Of a DNA stretch of 64,000 bases, positions 52,010 through 61,673 are shown in pieces. The position numbers and the translations under genes were made by a program. Position 1 is the first letter of the stretch. Each line of letters starts with the position of its first letter. The notes under the pieces are model-generated. The model saw only the letters and a program-made list of their open reading frames with translations, had not been told where the DNA came from and made no database searches. The stretch is taken from NCBI RefSeq assembly GCF_000720475.1, contig NZ_JOAP01000024.1:1-64000 (forward strand). Reading direction: 5' to 3'. This DNA comes from Streptomyces aureocirculatus. Lineage in GTDB: Bacteria > Actinomycetota > Actinomycetes > Streptomycetales > Streptomycetaceae.

Positions 52010-52603
52010 GTGCGGGAGAAGAGAGAGACCCCCCTGCGCTCGGACGCGCAGCGCAACCGCGAGCGCATCCTCGCCGTGGCCCTGGAGGAGCTGACCCGCT
52101 CCGGCGACGCCCCACTGAGCACGATCGCCAAGAAGGCCGGTGTCGGCCAGGGCACGTTCTACCGCCACTTCCCGAGCCGTGAGGCCCTGGTCCTGGAGGT
52201 CTACCGGCACGAGGTGCGGCAGGTCGCCGAGGCCGCGCCCCGGCTCCTTCAGGCCTACCGGCCCGAGCGGGCCCTGCGGGAGTGGATGGACCGCCTCGCC
52301 AGGTACGCCATGACCAAGGTCGGCCTCGCCGACGCGATGCGCGCGGCGACCACCTGCCACGGCACGCTGAAGAGCGTGGCGCAGGGCCCGCTCACGACCG
52401 CCGTCACCCTGCTTCTGGAGGCCAACGAGCAGGCGGGCACCATCCGCCCGGGGCTCACCCCCGACGACTTCATGCTGGCGATCGCCGGGCTGTGGCAGAT
52501 CGACCCGCAGCAGGAGTGGCAGCAGCGCGCCGACCGCCTCCTCGACCTGGTCATGGACGGGATGCGGGCCGGCGCGCCGGGCACACGCGCACAGGCCGAG
52601 TGA
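52010..52603 (+). CDS. TetR-family regulator, likely controller of the Pao-like operon
   Basis: 197 aa from a GTG 6 nt after CGGAGG. The N-terminal domain (SDAQRNRERILAVALEEL...LSTIAKKAGVGQGTFYRHFPSREALVLEVY) is a standard TetR helix-turn-helix; the C-terminus is of the SbtR-like type frequent in actinomycetes. It is transcribed away from the molybdo-enzyme operon and its promoter overlaps two palindromes, implying autoregulation and control of the operon. The inducer may be a substrate of the enzyme. Confidence 0.92.
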   Translation: MREKRETPLRSDAQRNRERILAVALEELTRSGDAPLSTIAKKAGVGQGTFYRHFPSREALVLEVYRHEVRQVAEAAPRLLQAYRPERALREWMDRLARYAMTKVGLADAMRAATTCHGTLKSVAQGPLTTAVTLLLEANEQAGTIRPGLTPDDFMLAIAGLWQIDPQQEWQQRADRLLDLVMDGMRAGAPGTRAQAE

Positions 52604-52605
52604 CA

Positions 52606-52633
52606 GGGCGCGACCGCCGCCGGGTTCGCGCCC
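52606..52633. terminator. Hairpin between convergent TetR and NRPS genes
   Basis: GGGCGCGA (52606-52613) pairs perfectly with TCGCGCCC (52626-52633) around a 12-nt loop. It lies 3 bp after the TetR stop and 25 bp after the NRPS stop on the other strand, so it can serve both. Confidence 0.65.
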
Positions 52634-52657
52634 GTGTCGGAGCCGCCCGGCGTGGAG

Positions 52658-55600
52658 TCACTCGCTTCCCTGCTCGCTGAGCCGCAGGGCCAGCGCGGCG
52701 ACGGTGGGGGCCTCGAAGACCGCCCGGATGCCGAGGGGCACGCCAAGCGCGGCGCGGACGCGGGACACCAGCTTCACGGCGAGCAGGGAGTGCCCGCCGA
52801 GGTCGAAGAAACCGTCGTCGACTCCGACGCGCGGTACGCCGAGGGCGTCCGCGAACAGCTCGCACAGGGCGGCCTCGGTCGGGGTACGCGGCTCGCGCCC
52901 CGCCTGCCGCCCGCCCGCGTCGTCCGGTACGGGCAGGGCACGCCGGTCGAGCTTGCCGTTGGGGCTCAGCGGCAGCCGCGCGAGGGGGACGAAGGCCGCG
53001 GGCACCATGTACGCGGGCAGAGCGCGCGCCAGGTGGGCCCGCAACTCGGCCTCGCCCGGGGCGGGTACAGCTCCCACAGCGGGGGCGGAGCCCGCGGCGG
53101 GTCCGGCGCCCGCGACGGGTACGCAGTACGCGACGAGCCTGCGGTCCCCCGGCCGGTCCTCGCGCACGACGACCGCGGCCTGCGCGAGACCGGGGTGGGC
53201 GGCGAGGGCCGACTCCACCTCGCCCGGCTCGATCCGGAAGCCCCGGATCTTCACCTGGTCGTCGGCGCGCCCCAGATACTCCAGATTGCCGTCCGGGCGC
53301 AGGCGGGTCACGTCACCGGTGCGGTACATCCGCTCGCCGGGAGCCCCGAAGGGGTCGGGGACGAACCGCTCGGCCGTGAGCCCGGGCCTGCGCACATAGC
53401 CACGGGCGAGTCCGGCACCGGCGACGTACAACTCGCCCGGCACGCCCACCGGAACGGGCTGGAGGTAAGTGTCGAGGACGTAGGTGCGGGTGTTGCGGAC
53501 GGGGCGGCCGATGGGCGGGGCCTCGTCCACGGCGGAGTGTTCGCCCTGCTCGTCGAGGTCGTCGAGGTTGTCGGAGAACCATGCCGTGGTGTAGACGGTG
53601 GCCTCCGTCGGTCCGTACACGTTGACGATGCGGGCGCCGGGCACCGCGGTCCGGATCTCCGCCAGCGTGTGCGCGGACAGGGCCTCGCCGCCCAGCGCGA
53701 CGACCGACGCCCCCAGGGTGACGTCGTGGTGGCTCACCAGCTCCGCGAGGGCGGAGGGCACGGCACAGATGAGGCTGCCCCGCCACTGCCCGGCCGCGAG
53801 TTCACCGAGGGCGAGGACATCGGGGACGACCTCGACGACACCGCCGGAAAGGAGCGGCCCGAAGACCTCGAAGACGGAGACGTCGAAGGTGAGCGGGGTG
53901 GCGGCCAGGGCGTGGGAGAGGTGCGGGCGGCCCAGGGTCTCGCGGCCCCACAGGACCAGGTCCACGACGTTGCTGTGCGGGACGAGGACACCCTTGGGCC
54001 TGCCGGTGGACCCGGAGGTGTAGAGGACGTAGGCGCCGTTGGCCGGGGTCAGGGGCGCGGTGTGGTCGCGGTCGCGCGGGCTCTCCCCGGGCTCGTCGAG
54101 CTCGGTCAGGCCCGCCGGGTGGTGGGCGGTGGCTTCCGGCTCCTCGTCCACGTACAGGCGCGGCACGTCATCGGGCAGCGCGCAGCCGACGTCGTGGGCC
54201 GTCACGACGCAACCGGGCGCGGCGTCACGGAGCATGAAGGCGATGCGGTCGGCGGGGTGGCGCGGGTCCACCGGCAGATAGGCGGCGCCGCTCTTCAGGA
54301 CGGCGACGAGGGCGACGATCAGGTCCGCGGAGCGGGGCAGGGCCAGGGCCACGACCTGCTCGGGCCCGGTGCCCGCGGCGATGAGACGGCGGGCGAGCCG
54401 GTCGGCCCGGGCGTTCACCTCCGCGTAGGTGAGCCGCACGTCACCGCAGACGACGGCCGGGGCGTCCGGGGTGTTCGCCACCTGCCGTTCGAAGAGGTCG
54501 GGCACCGTGAGGGGTGGCACGGGCCGCTCGGTGCCGTTCCACTCCTCGAACAGCAGCCGCCGCTCCTTGGCGCTCAGGACGTCGAGCCGCCCGATCGGAA
54601 GACCCGGGTCGTCGGCCGCGGCGCTCAGGAGCCGGGCGAGGCGGGTCGCGACGGTGTCCACGCTCTCGGGGTCGAACAGGTCGGTGCTGTACTCGAAGAA
54701 CCCCGTCAGGCCCGCGGGCCTGCCGTCGTCGGTGAAGCGCTCCTCGATGTTCAGGAGCAGGTCGAAGCGGGCCGAACCCGGGTGCAGGAGATCGGTGGTG
54801 ACCTTCAGGCCCTCGGTGTCGAGGCGCGGCGCCGGCGCGTTCTGCACGACGAGGGACACCTGGAAGAGCGGGTGCCTGCCGATCACCCGGGGCGGGTTGA
54901 GGTCGTCGACGAGGTACTCGAAGGGCACGTCCTGGTGTTCGTAGGCGCTCAGGGACACCTCGCGGACCCGGTCGAGCAGCTCCCGGAACGCGGGGTTCCC
55001 CGAGGTGTCGTTGCGGATGACGAGGGTGTTGACGAAGAAGCCGACACACCGGTCGAGGCCCTGGTCGGTGCGGCCCGCGATCGGGGATCCGACGGGGATG
55101 TCGGTACCGGCGCCGAGCCGGGTGAGCAGCGCGGCGAGCCCCGCCTGGAGCACCATGAACAGGCTGGTGCCGGTTTCCTTGGCGAGCGCGGAGAGGCGTT
55201 GGTGCAGCTCAGCGCCCCAGGCGACGGCGAGCGTCCCGCCGCCGTAGCCGGGGGTGGCGGGGCGGGGGCGGGCGAGGGGCAGGTCCATCTGGTCGGGCAG
55301 GTCCGCGAGCTGGCGCCGCCAGTAGGCGAGCTGGTGGGCGAGCGGGCTCGCCGGGTCGTCGGGGTCGCCGAGGAGCTCGCGCTGCCACAGGCCGTAGTCG
55401 GCGTACTGGACGGCGGTGGCGGGGGTGGGTGCGGGCGCCGCGGTGGCCCCCGGTGCCCCGGGCGTGCGTGCCTCGTACGCCGCCATGAGGTCCTCGGCGA
55501 GGGGCGCGAACGACCAGCCGTCGCAGGCGATGTGGTGGACGAGCAGGAGCAGCACGTGCTCGGTGGCGTCGATCCGGAACAGACGCGTGCGTACGGGGAT

Positions 55601-58600
55601 GTCGCAGGCCAGGTCGAAGAGCCGGCCCGCGGCGGCGGCGAGCGCTGCGGGCAGTTGGGCCTCGGTCGTGGGGGTGACCTCCAGTGGCGGCCTGGCCCGT
55701 TCCGGCGGCAGGATGTGCTGCCGGGGTTCGCCGTCGTGCTCGGGGAAGACGGTGCGCAGGGACTCGTGGCGGGCGACGAGGTCGGCGACGGCGGCGCGCA
55801 GGGCGGGGACGTCGAGGTCGCCGGTGATGCGTAGCGTCCAGGGCACGTTGTAGGCGCGGCTCATGCCCTCGATGTGGTGCAGGAACCACAGTCGGCGCTG
55901 GGCGAAGGACAGCGGCAGCGGGTCGGGGCGCGCACCGGGACGCAGTGCGGGACGGGCGCGGGGGGCGTCGGGCGCGTCCGCTGTCTCCCGTGTTTCGAGG
56001 TGCGCGGCGAGCGCGGCGACGGTGGGGTGCTCGAAGAGGACGCGGATGGTGAGTTCCGCGCCGAGGCGGTTGCGGACGCGCGCTGCCAGGCGGGTGGCGA
56101 GGAGCGAGTGCCCGCCGAGCGCGAAGAAGTCGTCGTCGATGCCGATGCCCTCGACGCCGAGGACCTCCGCGAACAGGGCGCGCAGCACCTCTTCGCGCTC
56201 GGTGCGCGCGGCGCGTGCCGACTGCGCCTCGACGACCGGCGCGGGCAGCGCGGCCCGGTCCAGTTTGCCGTTCACGGTCAGCGGCAGCCGCTCCAGGAGC
56301 ACGACGGCCGACGGCATCATGTAGTCGGGCAGTCGCTCGCGCAGGTGCTCGCGCAGCGCGGCCGTGAGCTGCCCGCCGCGGCGGGCGGTCATCGGGCTTG
56401 TCGCGTACGTCAGCGGGTCGCCGGGGGTGCCGTCGGGCTCGTACGCCTCCAGGACGGCGCCCTCGGAACCGCCATGGCCTCCGGTGCTCCGTACGAAGAG
56501 GGCGTCCACCGCGTCCAGGGCCGTCGCCGCCGGGGCCACCGCGACGCGGTAGCCGATGTGCTCCCCGAGGCGGTGCAGGTCCTCGGGTTCGACGCCGTGG
56601 GGTTCCGGTGCCAGGAGGCGGTGTGCGTCGGCGACGGCGGCCCCGTTGTCGAAGGCGCGGGCGGCGGCGGTCTCCTGGGCGGTGCGGCGGTTGGGGATGC
56701 CGAGCACCCGAAGGCGGGCGGGGGCGTGGCGCTCCAGGTACCCGGCGAGGGCGTCGGTGTCGGGCACGTCGTCGCCGAACCGCAGCCGCTTCCCGGGCGC
56801 CGCGTCCTTTGTGACGGGGGTCTTGTGCAGGACGGCGTCGTAGCGGTACCGCGTCATCTCGTTGTGCCGGGTACCGCGCCGCACCTGGATGTCCACCGCG
56901 CCGACCGTGTCCTCGCGGGCCGCGAAGGCGTGGAAGAAGTCGGGCGCGAGCAGCAGTTCCTCCTCGCGTACGAGGGCTCGCTCGACGGCGTGCCGTACGG
57001 TGCCGCGCTCGGCGTCCGGGGCCGCCCTGCGCAGTTGGACGGCGGTGCCGAACGTACGCAGGGTACGCAGGTCGCGTACGTCGCCGACGAGGACGGCGCC
57101 GCCGGGCGCGGTGCGCTCCAGGGCCCGCCTGAGGACGTCGAGGAGGTAGTCGGCGCTGGGGAAGTACTGGACCACGGAGTTGATGACCACGGCGTCGAAG
57201 TGGCCTTCGGGCAGCCCAGTGGTGTCGTGCGCTGCCTGGCGCCGCAGGTGCACCCGGTCGCTGAGACCGGTCCTGGCGGCGACCTCGCGGCGCAGCTCCG
57301 CCACCGCGCGGCCGGAGATGTCGGTGCCGACGTACTCCTCGCAGTCCGGGGCGAGGTGGGCGAGCAGCAGGCCGGCGCCGACGCCGATCTCCAGGACGCG
57401 GCGGGGGCGCAGGTCCCGGACCCGGCGCACGGTGACATCGCGCCACTCCCGCATGTGGTCCGGCGCTATGGGCCTGCGGTCACCGTAACTGTCGTACCAG
57501 CTCGCGAAGTTCTCCCCGAACACGGGCCGCGAGGTCACCGCGCCGGTGTCCGGCACGGCGCCGACCACAGCCCCTCCGGCGTCCCCGGCCGGCCCGGCGG
57601 CGCCCGCACCCGCCCCAGTGGCACCCACACCCGCACCCGCACCCGCTTCAGCGGCGCCCCCGCTCGCCCCGTCGGCGGCGGCCGCGTACTGCGCGTCGAA
57701 CACCTTCTCCCACTCGCCCACTTGGCGCGTCGCCGCGCCGTCGACCGCCACGCCGCCCCGCTCCCGGCGGAACTCCGGCACCACGTAGGCGACCAGGCGC
57801 CGGTCGCCGGGGCGGTCCTCGCGGGCGACGACGGCGGCCTGGCGGGCGGCGGGGTGCGCGGTGAGCGCGGCCTCGATCTCGCCCGGTTCGATGCGGAAGC
57901 CTCTGATCTTGATCTGCTGGTCGGCGCGGCCGATGAACTCCAGGTCGCCGCGGCCGGTGCGGCGCACGACGTCACCGCTGCGGTACATGCGGGCGCCGGG
58001 CGCGCCGAACGGGTCGGCGAGGAAGCGCTGCGCGGTCAGGCCGGGGCGGCCGAGGTAGCCGCGCGTGACGCCGTCCCCCGCGACGTACAGCTCGCCCGCC
58101 ACGCCGGGCGGCACCGGCCGCAGCGCTTCGTCGAGCACGTACAGGGCGAGGTCGCGGATGCCGGAGCCGATCCGGCTCGGGGCGCCCGGAACAGCGTCCG
58201 CGGCGGTGAGCCGGGTCAGGGTGGTGTGGACGGTCGTCTCGGTGATGCCGTACATGTTCACGAGCACCGGGGCGTCGTCGCGGTGGCGCCCGTACCAAGG
58301 AGCCAGCTTGCCGAAGTCGAGCGCTTCGCCCGCGAACACCACCATGCGCAGGGCGAGTTCACTGTCGTGCGCACCGCTCGCCCGGTCGGCCTCCAGGAGC
58401 GGATAGAACGCGGACGGCGTCTGGCTGAGGACGGTGACCCGTTCGGCGGCGAGCAGTGCCCGGAAGCGCTCGGGCGTCCGGCTCGTCTCGTACGGCACGA
58501 CGACGAGCCGCCCGCCGTGCAGCAGGGCGCCCCAGATCTCCCACACGGACACGTCGAAGGCGTAGGAGTGGAACAGGCTCCACACGTCGTGCTCGTCGAA

Positions 58601-59290
58601 GCGGAACTCGTCTGCCGTCTCCGTGAACAGGCGGACGACGTTGTGGTGCGAGACGACCACGCCCTTGGGGCGGCCCGTGGAGCCGGAGGTGTAGATGACG
58701 TACGCGGCGGCCCCGGGGGTGAGAGGCGCGAGGCGGTCGGCGTCGGTGGGGTCGGTGTCGGGACGGACGGCCAGTTCCTCGGTGGTGCCCCGGGCCCCGA
58801 GCACGAGGCGGGGGACGCCGGTGCCGATGTCCAGCGGGTCCTGGCTCACGAGGAGCACGGGGCGGGCGTCGGCGAGGGTCCGGTCGACGCGCTCCGGCGG
58901 GTGGTCCAGGTCTAGCGGCAGATACCCGGCGCCGGACTTCAGGACGGCGAGGATCGCGACGACGGCGTCCACCGAGCGCGGCAGGGCGAGCGCGACCAGG
59001 CGTTCGGGACCCGCGCCCCGGGCGAGCAGGGCGTGCGCCAGGCGGTTGGCGCGGGTGTTGAGCGTGGCGTAGTCGAGGTGTTCGCCGCCGAGGCTCAGGG
59101 CGGTGCGGTCCGGGTGCCGGGCCACCTGGGCCTCGAACAGGTCCGTGAGCACGGCGGCGGCGTGCACGCGAGGGGCGGCGCCTTCGCGGGGGTTCTGGGG
59201 GTGCGGGTCCTGGGTGGGTGACTGCCGCCGGTGGTCCGCGAGGGCGCCCCGCGCTCCGGTGACAGCACGGTCCGATCCGGTGATAGCCAT
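52658..59290 (-). CDS. Two-module NRPS: A-NMT-T-C-A-T, no release domain
   Basis: 2210 aa. Module 1: adenylation domain (about 46-1015; [11 protein letters not shown] at 200-210; A8 block [16 protein letters not shown]) with an N-methyltransferase inserted after A8 (about 590-830; SAM loop [20 protein letters not shown]), then a carrier domain (LGGHSLL, about 1060). There is no leading condensation domain, so this module starts the chain. Module 2: LCL-like condensation domain (from about 1125; active HHIACDG), second adenylation domain, and a carrier ([11 protein letters not shown]). The protein ends right after it: no thioesterase, reductase or terminal condensation domain. Specificity codes read by eye are DVWSVAMVHK (Thr-like) and DVFCAGVVYK (no match I trust). 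The expected product is an N-methylated dipeptidyl thioester, released by another protein or spontaneously, for example by cyclisation. Confidence 0.93.
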   Translation of the reverse strand: MAITGSDRAVTGARGALADHRRQSPTQDPHPQNPREGAAPRVHAAAVLTDLFEAQVARHPDRTALSLGGEHLDYATLNTRANRLAHALLARGAGPERLVALALPRSVDAVVAILAVLKSGAGYLPLDLDHPPERVDRTLADARPVLLVSQDPLDIGTGVPRLVLGARGTTEELAVRPDTDPTDADRLAPLTPGAAAYVIYTSGSTGRPKGVVVSHHNVVRLFTETADEFRFDEHDVWSLFHSYAFDVSVWEIWGALLHGGRLVVVPYETSRTPERFRALLAAERVTVLSQTPSAFYPLLEADRASGAHDSELALRMVVFAGEALDFGKLAPWYGRHRDDAPVLVNMYGITETTVHTTLTRLTAADAVPGAPSRIGSGIRDLALYVLDEALRPVPPGVAGELYVAGDGVTRGYLGRPGLTAQRFLADPFGAPGARMYRSGDVVRRTGRGDLEFIGRADQQIKIRGFRIEPGEIEAALTAHPAARQAAVVAREDRPGDRRLVAYVVPEFRRERGGVAVDGAATRQVGEWEKVFDAQYAAAADGASGGAAEAGAGAGVGATGAGAGAAGPAGDAGGAVVGAVPDTGAVTSRPVFGENFASWYDSYGDRRPIAPDHMREWRDVTVRRVRDLRPRRVLEIGVGAGLLLAHLAPDCEEYVGTDISGRAVAELRREVAARTGLSDRVHLRRQAAHDTTGLPEGHFDAVVINSVVQYFPSADYLLDVLRRALERTAPGGAVLVGDVRDLRTLRTFGTAVQLRRAAPDAERGTVRHAVERALVREEELLLAPDFFHAFAAREDTVGAVDIQVRRGTRHNEMTRYRYDAVLHKTPVTKDAAPGKRLRFGDDVPDTDALAGYLERHAPARLRVLGIPNRRTAQETAAARAFDNGAAVADAHRLLAPEPHGVEPEDLHRLGEHIGYRVAVAPAATALDAVDALFVRSTGGHGGSEGAVLEAYEPDGTPGDPLTYATSPMTARRGGQLTAALREHLRERLPDYMMPSAVVLLERLPLTVNGKLDRAALPAPVVEAQSARAARTEREEVLRALFAEVLGVEGIGIDDDFFALGGHSLLATRLAARVRNRLGAELTIRVLFEHPTVAALAAHLETRETADAPDAPRARPALRPGARPDPLPLSFAQRRLWFLHHIEGMSRAYNVPWTLRITGDLDVPALRAAVADLVARHESLRTVFPEHDGEPRQHILPPERARPPLEVTPTTEAQLPAALAAAAGRLFDLACDIPVRTRLFRIDATEHVLLLLVHHIACDGWSFAPLAEDLMAAYEARTPGAPGATAAPAPTPATAVQYADYGLWQRELLGDPDDPASPLAHQLAYWRRQLADLPDQMDLPLARPRPATPGYGGGTLAVAWGAELHQRLSALAKETGTSLFMVLQAGLAALLTRLGAGTDIPVGSPIAGRTDQGLDRCVGFFVNTLVIRNDTSGNPAFRELLDRVREVSLSAYEHQDVPFEYLVDDLNPPRVIGRHPLFQVSLVVQNAPAPRLDTEGLKVTTDLLHPGSARFDLLLNIEERFTDDGRPAGLTGFFEYSTDLFDPESVDTVATRLARLLSAAADDPGLPIGRLDVLSAKERRLLFEEWNGTERPVPPLTVPDLFERQVANTPDAPAVVCGDVRLTYAEVNARADRLARRLIAAGTGPEQVVALALPRSADLIVALVAVLKSGAAYLPVDPRHPADRIAFMLRDAAPGCVVTAHDVGCALPDDVPRLYVDEEPEATAHHPAGLTELDEPGESPRDRDHTAPLTPANGAYVLYTSGSTGRPKGVLVPHSNVVDLVLWGRETLGRPHLSHALAATPLTFDVSVFEVFGPLLSGGVVEVVPDVLALGELAAGQWRGSLICAVPSALAELVSHHDVTLGASVVALGGEALSAHTLAEIRTAVPGARIVNVYGPTEATVYTTAWFSDNLDDLDEQGEHSAVDEAPPIGRPVRNTRTYVLDTYLQPVPVGVPGELYVAGAGLARGYVRRPGLTAERFVPDPFGAPGERMYRTGDVTRLRPDGNLEYLGRADDQVKIRGFRIEPGEVESALAAHPGLAQAAVVVREDRPGDRRLVAYCVPVAGAGPAAGSAPAVGAVPAPGEAELRAHLARALPAYMVPAAFVPLARLPLSPNGKLDRRALPVPDDAGGRQAGREPRTPTEAALCELFADALGVPRVGVDDGFFDLGGHSLLAVKLVSRVRAALGVPLGIRAVFEAPTVAALALRLSEQGSE

Positions 59291-59370
59291 TGCCCAGCCC
59301 CTTGCTCGCTCGCCGACGCCGTTGCGTTCTGTCGTTCGTGACCGCGCTCGTGCTGTGTGTGCCGTGGGTG

Positions 59371-59450
59371 CCGTGTGTGCCGTGGGTGTGCCGCGGGTGC
59401 CGTGGGTGTGCCGCGGGTGCCGTGGGTGTGCCGCGTGTGCCGTGGGTGTG
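59371..59450. repeat. 20-bp tandem repeat upstream of the NRPS gene
   Basis: Four consecutive 20-bp units (consensus ccgcgggtgccgtgggtgtg; middle two identical, outer two with 1-2 changes) fill most of the 198-bp gap between the amidohydrolase and the NRPS start. The array ends about 80 bp before the NRPS ATG, in its leader. Confidence 0.9.
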
Positions 59451-59488
59451 CCCTGGGTCGTCGTCCGGGCCCACAGGGACGGGGTGCG

Positions 59489-60427
59489 TCACCCGGGCGG
59501 GCGGCTGCCGGGCGCGAGGACGCGCAGGAGGTTCTCGCGCAGCAGCAGCCCCCGGTCCGTCCTCGACACCCCGGCGAAGACCGTCGGCCCGTCGACGACC
59601 TCGGCGACCAGACCCTTCAGACCGCCGTTCAGCCGGCCGAGCGGCCAGTCCGTACCAAAGATGATCTTGTGGTTGATGCCCATCCTGAACAGCCGGTTCA
59701 GATGCTCGGGCCAGTAGGACAGGCTCGGTCCGCTCGCGAACCCGCCGGTGTCCACGTACACATTGGTCCTGTACGCCGCCAGATAGGCGCTGACCTCGAC
59801 ATGGGTGAGCCCGCCGTGGCCGAGGACGAACGGGACGGCAGGAAAGTCCCGTGCCGCCCGGTCGATCCGCATCGGGTGGGCGGGGCCGTAGTCGAGGCTG
59901 CGGGCCGTGGGGCCGGTGTGCACGAAAACCGGCAGGGCGCGGGCGGCGCAGATCTCGTAGTACGGGTAGAGACCCGGGTCCGACGGCGAGTAGCCGCACG
60001 GCGGGTACAGCTTCACGCCGTCGAGGCCGTACGCGTCGACCATGTGCTCGAAGTCCCGCACGCCATCGGGCCCGCGCCGCGGGTCCACGCCGATGTAGAC
60101 CCAGAACCGGCCGGGGTGCCGCTGCCTGATCTCGTGGTGCAGTCGTGCCGCCTCCGCGGGTTCGGCGGTGCCCGCCATCCGCAGCCCGAAGTCGGGCACG
60201 AGCAGCACGGCACGCTCCACCCCCGCCGCGTCCATCTCCTCCACGAGGCCGTCGGCGAGATGGTCCTCGTGCTGCGCGGCGAGGCCGTCGGCGATCCGCC
60301 CCGGCTTCGGGGCGGCACCCATCGAACCGAGCCTGCACAGCACGTTGCTCGCCACGTCCTCGACGAAGGCCCGCGGGATGAAGCGGCTGGACGCCACGTG
60401 GCAGTGGCCGTCGTACACCCCCGTCAT
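59489..60427 (-). CDS. Amidohydrolase-2 family protein with intact metal site
   Basis: 312 aa; the ATG overlaps the stop of the carrier-protein gene. The ACMSD-like barrel keeps all expected ligands: His8 and His10 (YDGHCHV), His170 (PVFVHTG), His204 (LGHGGLTH) and Asp260 (FGTDWP). Family members decarboxylate or hydrolyse small aromatic and carboxylic substrates with one divalent metal. It is clearly paralogous to the protein at 60669 (shared GVKLYPPCGYSPSD / GMKLYPLCGYSPSD). Its role in the cluster could be decarboxylation or hydrolysis of a carrier-bound or free intermediate. Confidence 0.88.
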   Translation of the reverse strand: MTGVYDGHCHVASSRFIPRAFVEDVASNVLCRLGSMGAAPKPGRIADGLAAQHEDHLADGLVEEMDAAGVERAVLLVPDFGLRMAGTAEPAEAARLHHEIRQRHPGRFWVYIGVDPRRGPDGVRDFEHMVDAYGLDGVKLYPPCGYSPSDPGLYPYYEICAARALPVFVHTGPTARSLDYGPAHPMRIDRAARDFPAVPFVLGHGGLTHVEVSAYLAAYRTNVYVDTGGFASGPSLSYWPEHLNRLFRMGINHKIIFGTDWPLGRLNGGLKGLVAEVVDGPTVFAGVSRTDRGLLLRENLLRVLAPGSRPPG

Positions 60428-60672
60428 CCGACGCAGTGCTTGATCAGGCCCTGGATGCTGACGCCGTGCATGGGGTCGTAGGTGGCGAAGTCGAACTCGG
60501 CGTCCGCCTGTTCCTCCAGGTACGAGATGAGGCCGACGACGGCCATCGAGTCGAGCAGACCGGTGTGGCTCAGATTGGTCCGCGGCCCGATGACCATGTC
60601 CGACTCCCCCTCGATCCAGCGCTCGACCCACTCGACGAGCAGCTTCTCCAGCTCCGCCACATCCGCGCTCAT
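60424..60672 (-). CDS. Free-standing acyl/peptidyl carrier protein
   Basis: 82 aa, four-helix carrier fold. The phosphopantetheine site is Ser42 in TGLLDSMAVVGLI, and the protein ends with YDPMHGVSIQGLIKHCVG. It has ATGA overlaps at both ends, so it is translated together with the two flanking amidohydrolases. It probably carries an acyl group loaded by the AMP-ligase encoded at 61670. Confidence 0.9.
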   Translation of the reverse strand: MSADVAELEKLLVEWVERWIEGESDMVIGPRTNLSHTGLLDSMAVVGLISYLEEQADAEFDFATYDPMHGVSIQGLIKHCVG

Positions 60673-61673
60673 GCCCGGCCTCCCCGGTTCGTCGTGTTCT
60701 CCGTGGTGTCGACCGTGTCGACGCGTGCGCCCCCGACAAGCCGGAGACTGTTTCCGCCCATGATCATTTTCCGGTCGGCCTCCTTGACCCCGGCCACCGC
60801 AGGCTGCCCCTTGGCGAAGGCGGCGATCAGGCCCGGCAGCGACTCGGAGAGCCGGTACGACGGCCAGCAGGTGCCGAAGAGGATCTTGTGGCCGAGGCCG
60901 AGCCGGAACAGCCGGTTCAGATGGGCCTGCCAGCCGTCCGCCGCGAGGACCGAGTGGAACTGGCTGATGTCCAGATGCACATTGGGCCGGTGGGCGCACA
61001 TGTACGTGGCCTCGTCGACGTGGGTGACCCCGCCGTGCCCGAGGATGAAGTTCACCTCGGGGAAGTCCCTGGCCGCCTCGTCGAGCAGCAGCGGCATGCC
61101 GTACTCGAAGTCGAGCGGCCCCCAGCCGGGCCCTGTGTGGCTCAGCACCGGCAGGCCGTGCGCGCGGGCCACCTCGAAGTACGGGTACAGACGGCGGTCG
61201 CTCGGCGAGTAGCCGCACAGCGGGTACAGCTTCATGCCCGCGAAGCCGTACTCGCTGACGCACCGCTCGAACAGGTCGATGCCGTCCTGTCCCCCGCGTG
61301 GGTCCACGCCCCAGAACACCCGGAAGCGGCCCGGGTGACGGCGGCTCACCTTGTCCAGGTGCCCGGCGAGTTCGGGCGGCGACAGCGCGCAGCGCGCCAC
61401 GTGGGAGTAGTCGGGGACCACCAGGAACGCCTCGTCGATCCCGGCCTCGTCCAGTTCCGCGACGAGCCGGTCCGCGTCGTCGTCCTGGTGCACCGCGAGC
61501 ACCCGGTCCAGCATCCGCTCGGGCCGCACGGTGTGTCCGTACGCGGCCAGACGGTGGTGCGCGTTGGCCGCCTGGTGCTCCAGGAACTCCCTCGGGATGG
61601 CGAGTTGGCTGCCGAGCTGGACCTGCGCGTCCACGATCGGGTGGCCGGGCAGCACGGACCCGGCGGCGCTCAT
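60669..61673 (-). CDS. Amidohydrolase-2 paralogue with degenerate metal site
   Basis: 334 aa, ATG overlapping the ligase stop. It aligns with the neighbouring amidohydrolase over its whole length. The HxH pair is replaced by Gln17 and Gln19 (VDAQVQLG) and the catalytic Asp by Cys269 (FGTCWP); His179 and His213 remain. With three of five ligands lost, ordinary metal-dependent catalysis is unlikely. It may be a structural or regulatory partner of the active paralogue, or use a different chemistry through the Cys. The C-terminal 30 residues (VDTVDTTENTTNRGG) look disordered. Confidence 0.86.
   Translation of the reverse strand: MSAAGSVLPGHPIVDAQVQLGSQLAIPREFLEHQAANAHHRLAAYGHTVRPERMLDRVLAVHQDDDADRLVAELDEAGIDEAFLVVPDYSHVARCALSPPELAGHLDKVSRRHPGRFRVFWGVDPRGGQDGIDLFERCVSEYGFAGMKLYPLCGYSPSDRRLYPYFEVARAHGLPVLSHTGPGWGPLDFEYGMPLLLDEAARDFPEVNFILGHGGVTHVDEATYMCAHRPNVHLDISQFHSVLAADGWQAHLNRLFRLGLGHKILFGTCWPSYRLSESLPGLIAAFAKGQPAVAGVKEADRKMIMGGNSLRLVGGARVDTVDTTENTTNRGGRA

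Noticed and set aside
52634..55834. 1066-aa plus frame opposite the NRPS
   Set aside because: A complementary-strand shadow of the NRPS. Its composition (Gly, Val, Arg, Glu) matches mirrored adenylation-domain codons.
60669..61673. Calling the degenerate amidohydrolase a pseudogene
   Set aside because: The frame is complete, codon bias is normal, and it is translationally coupled on both sides; only catalytic positions differ, which suggests retained non-standard function.
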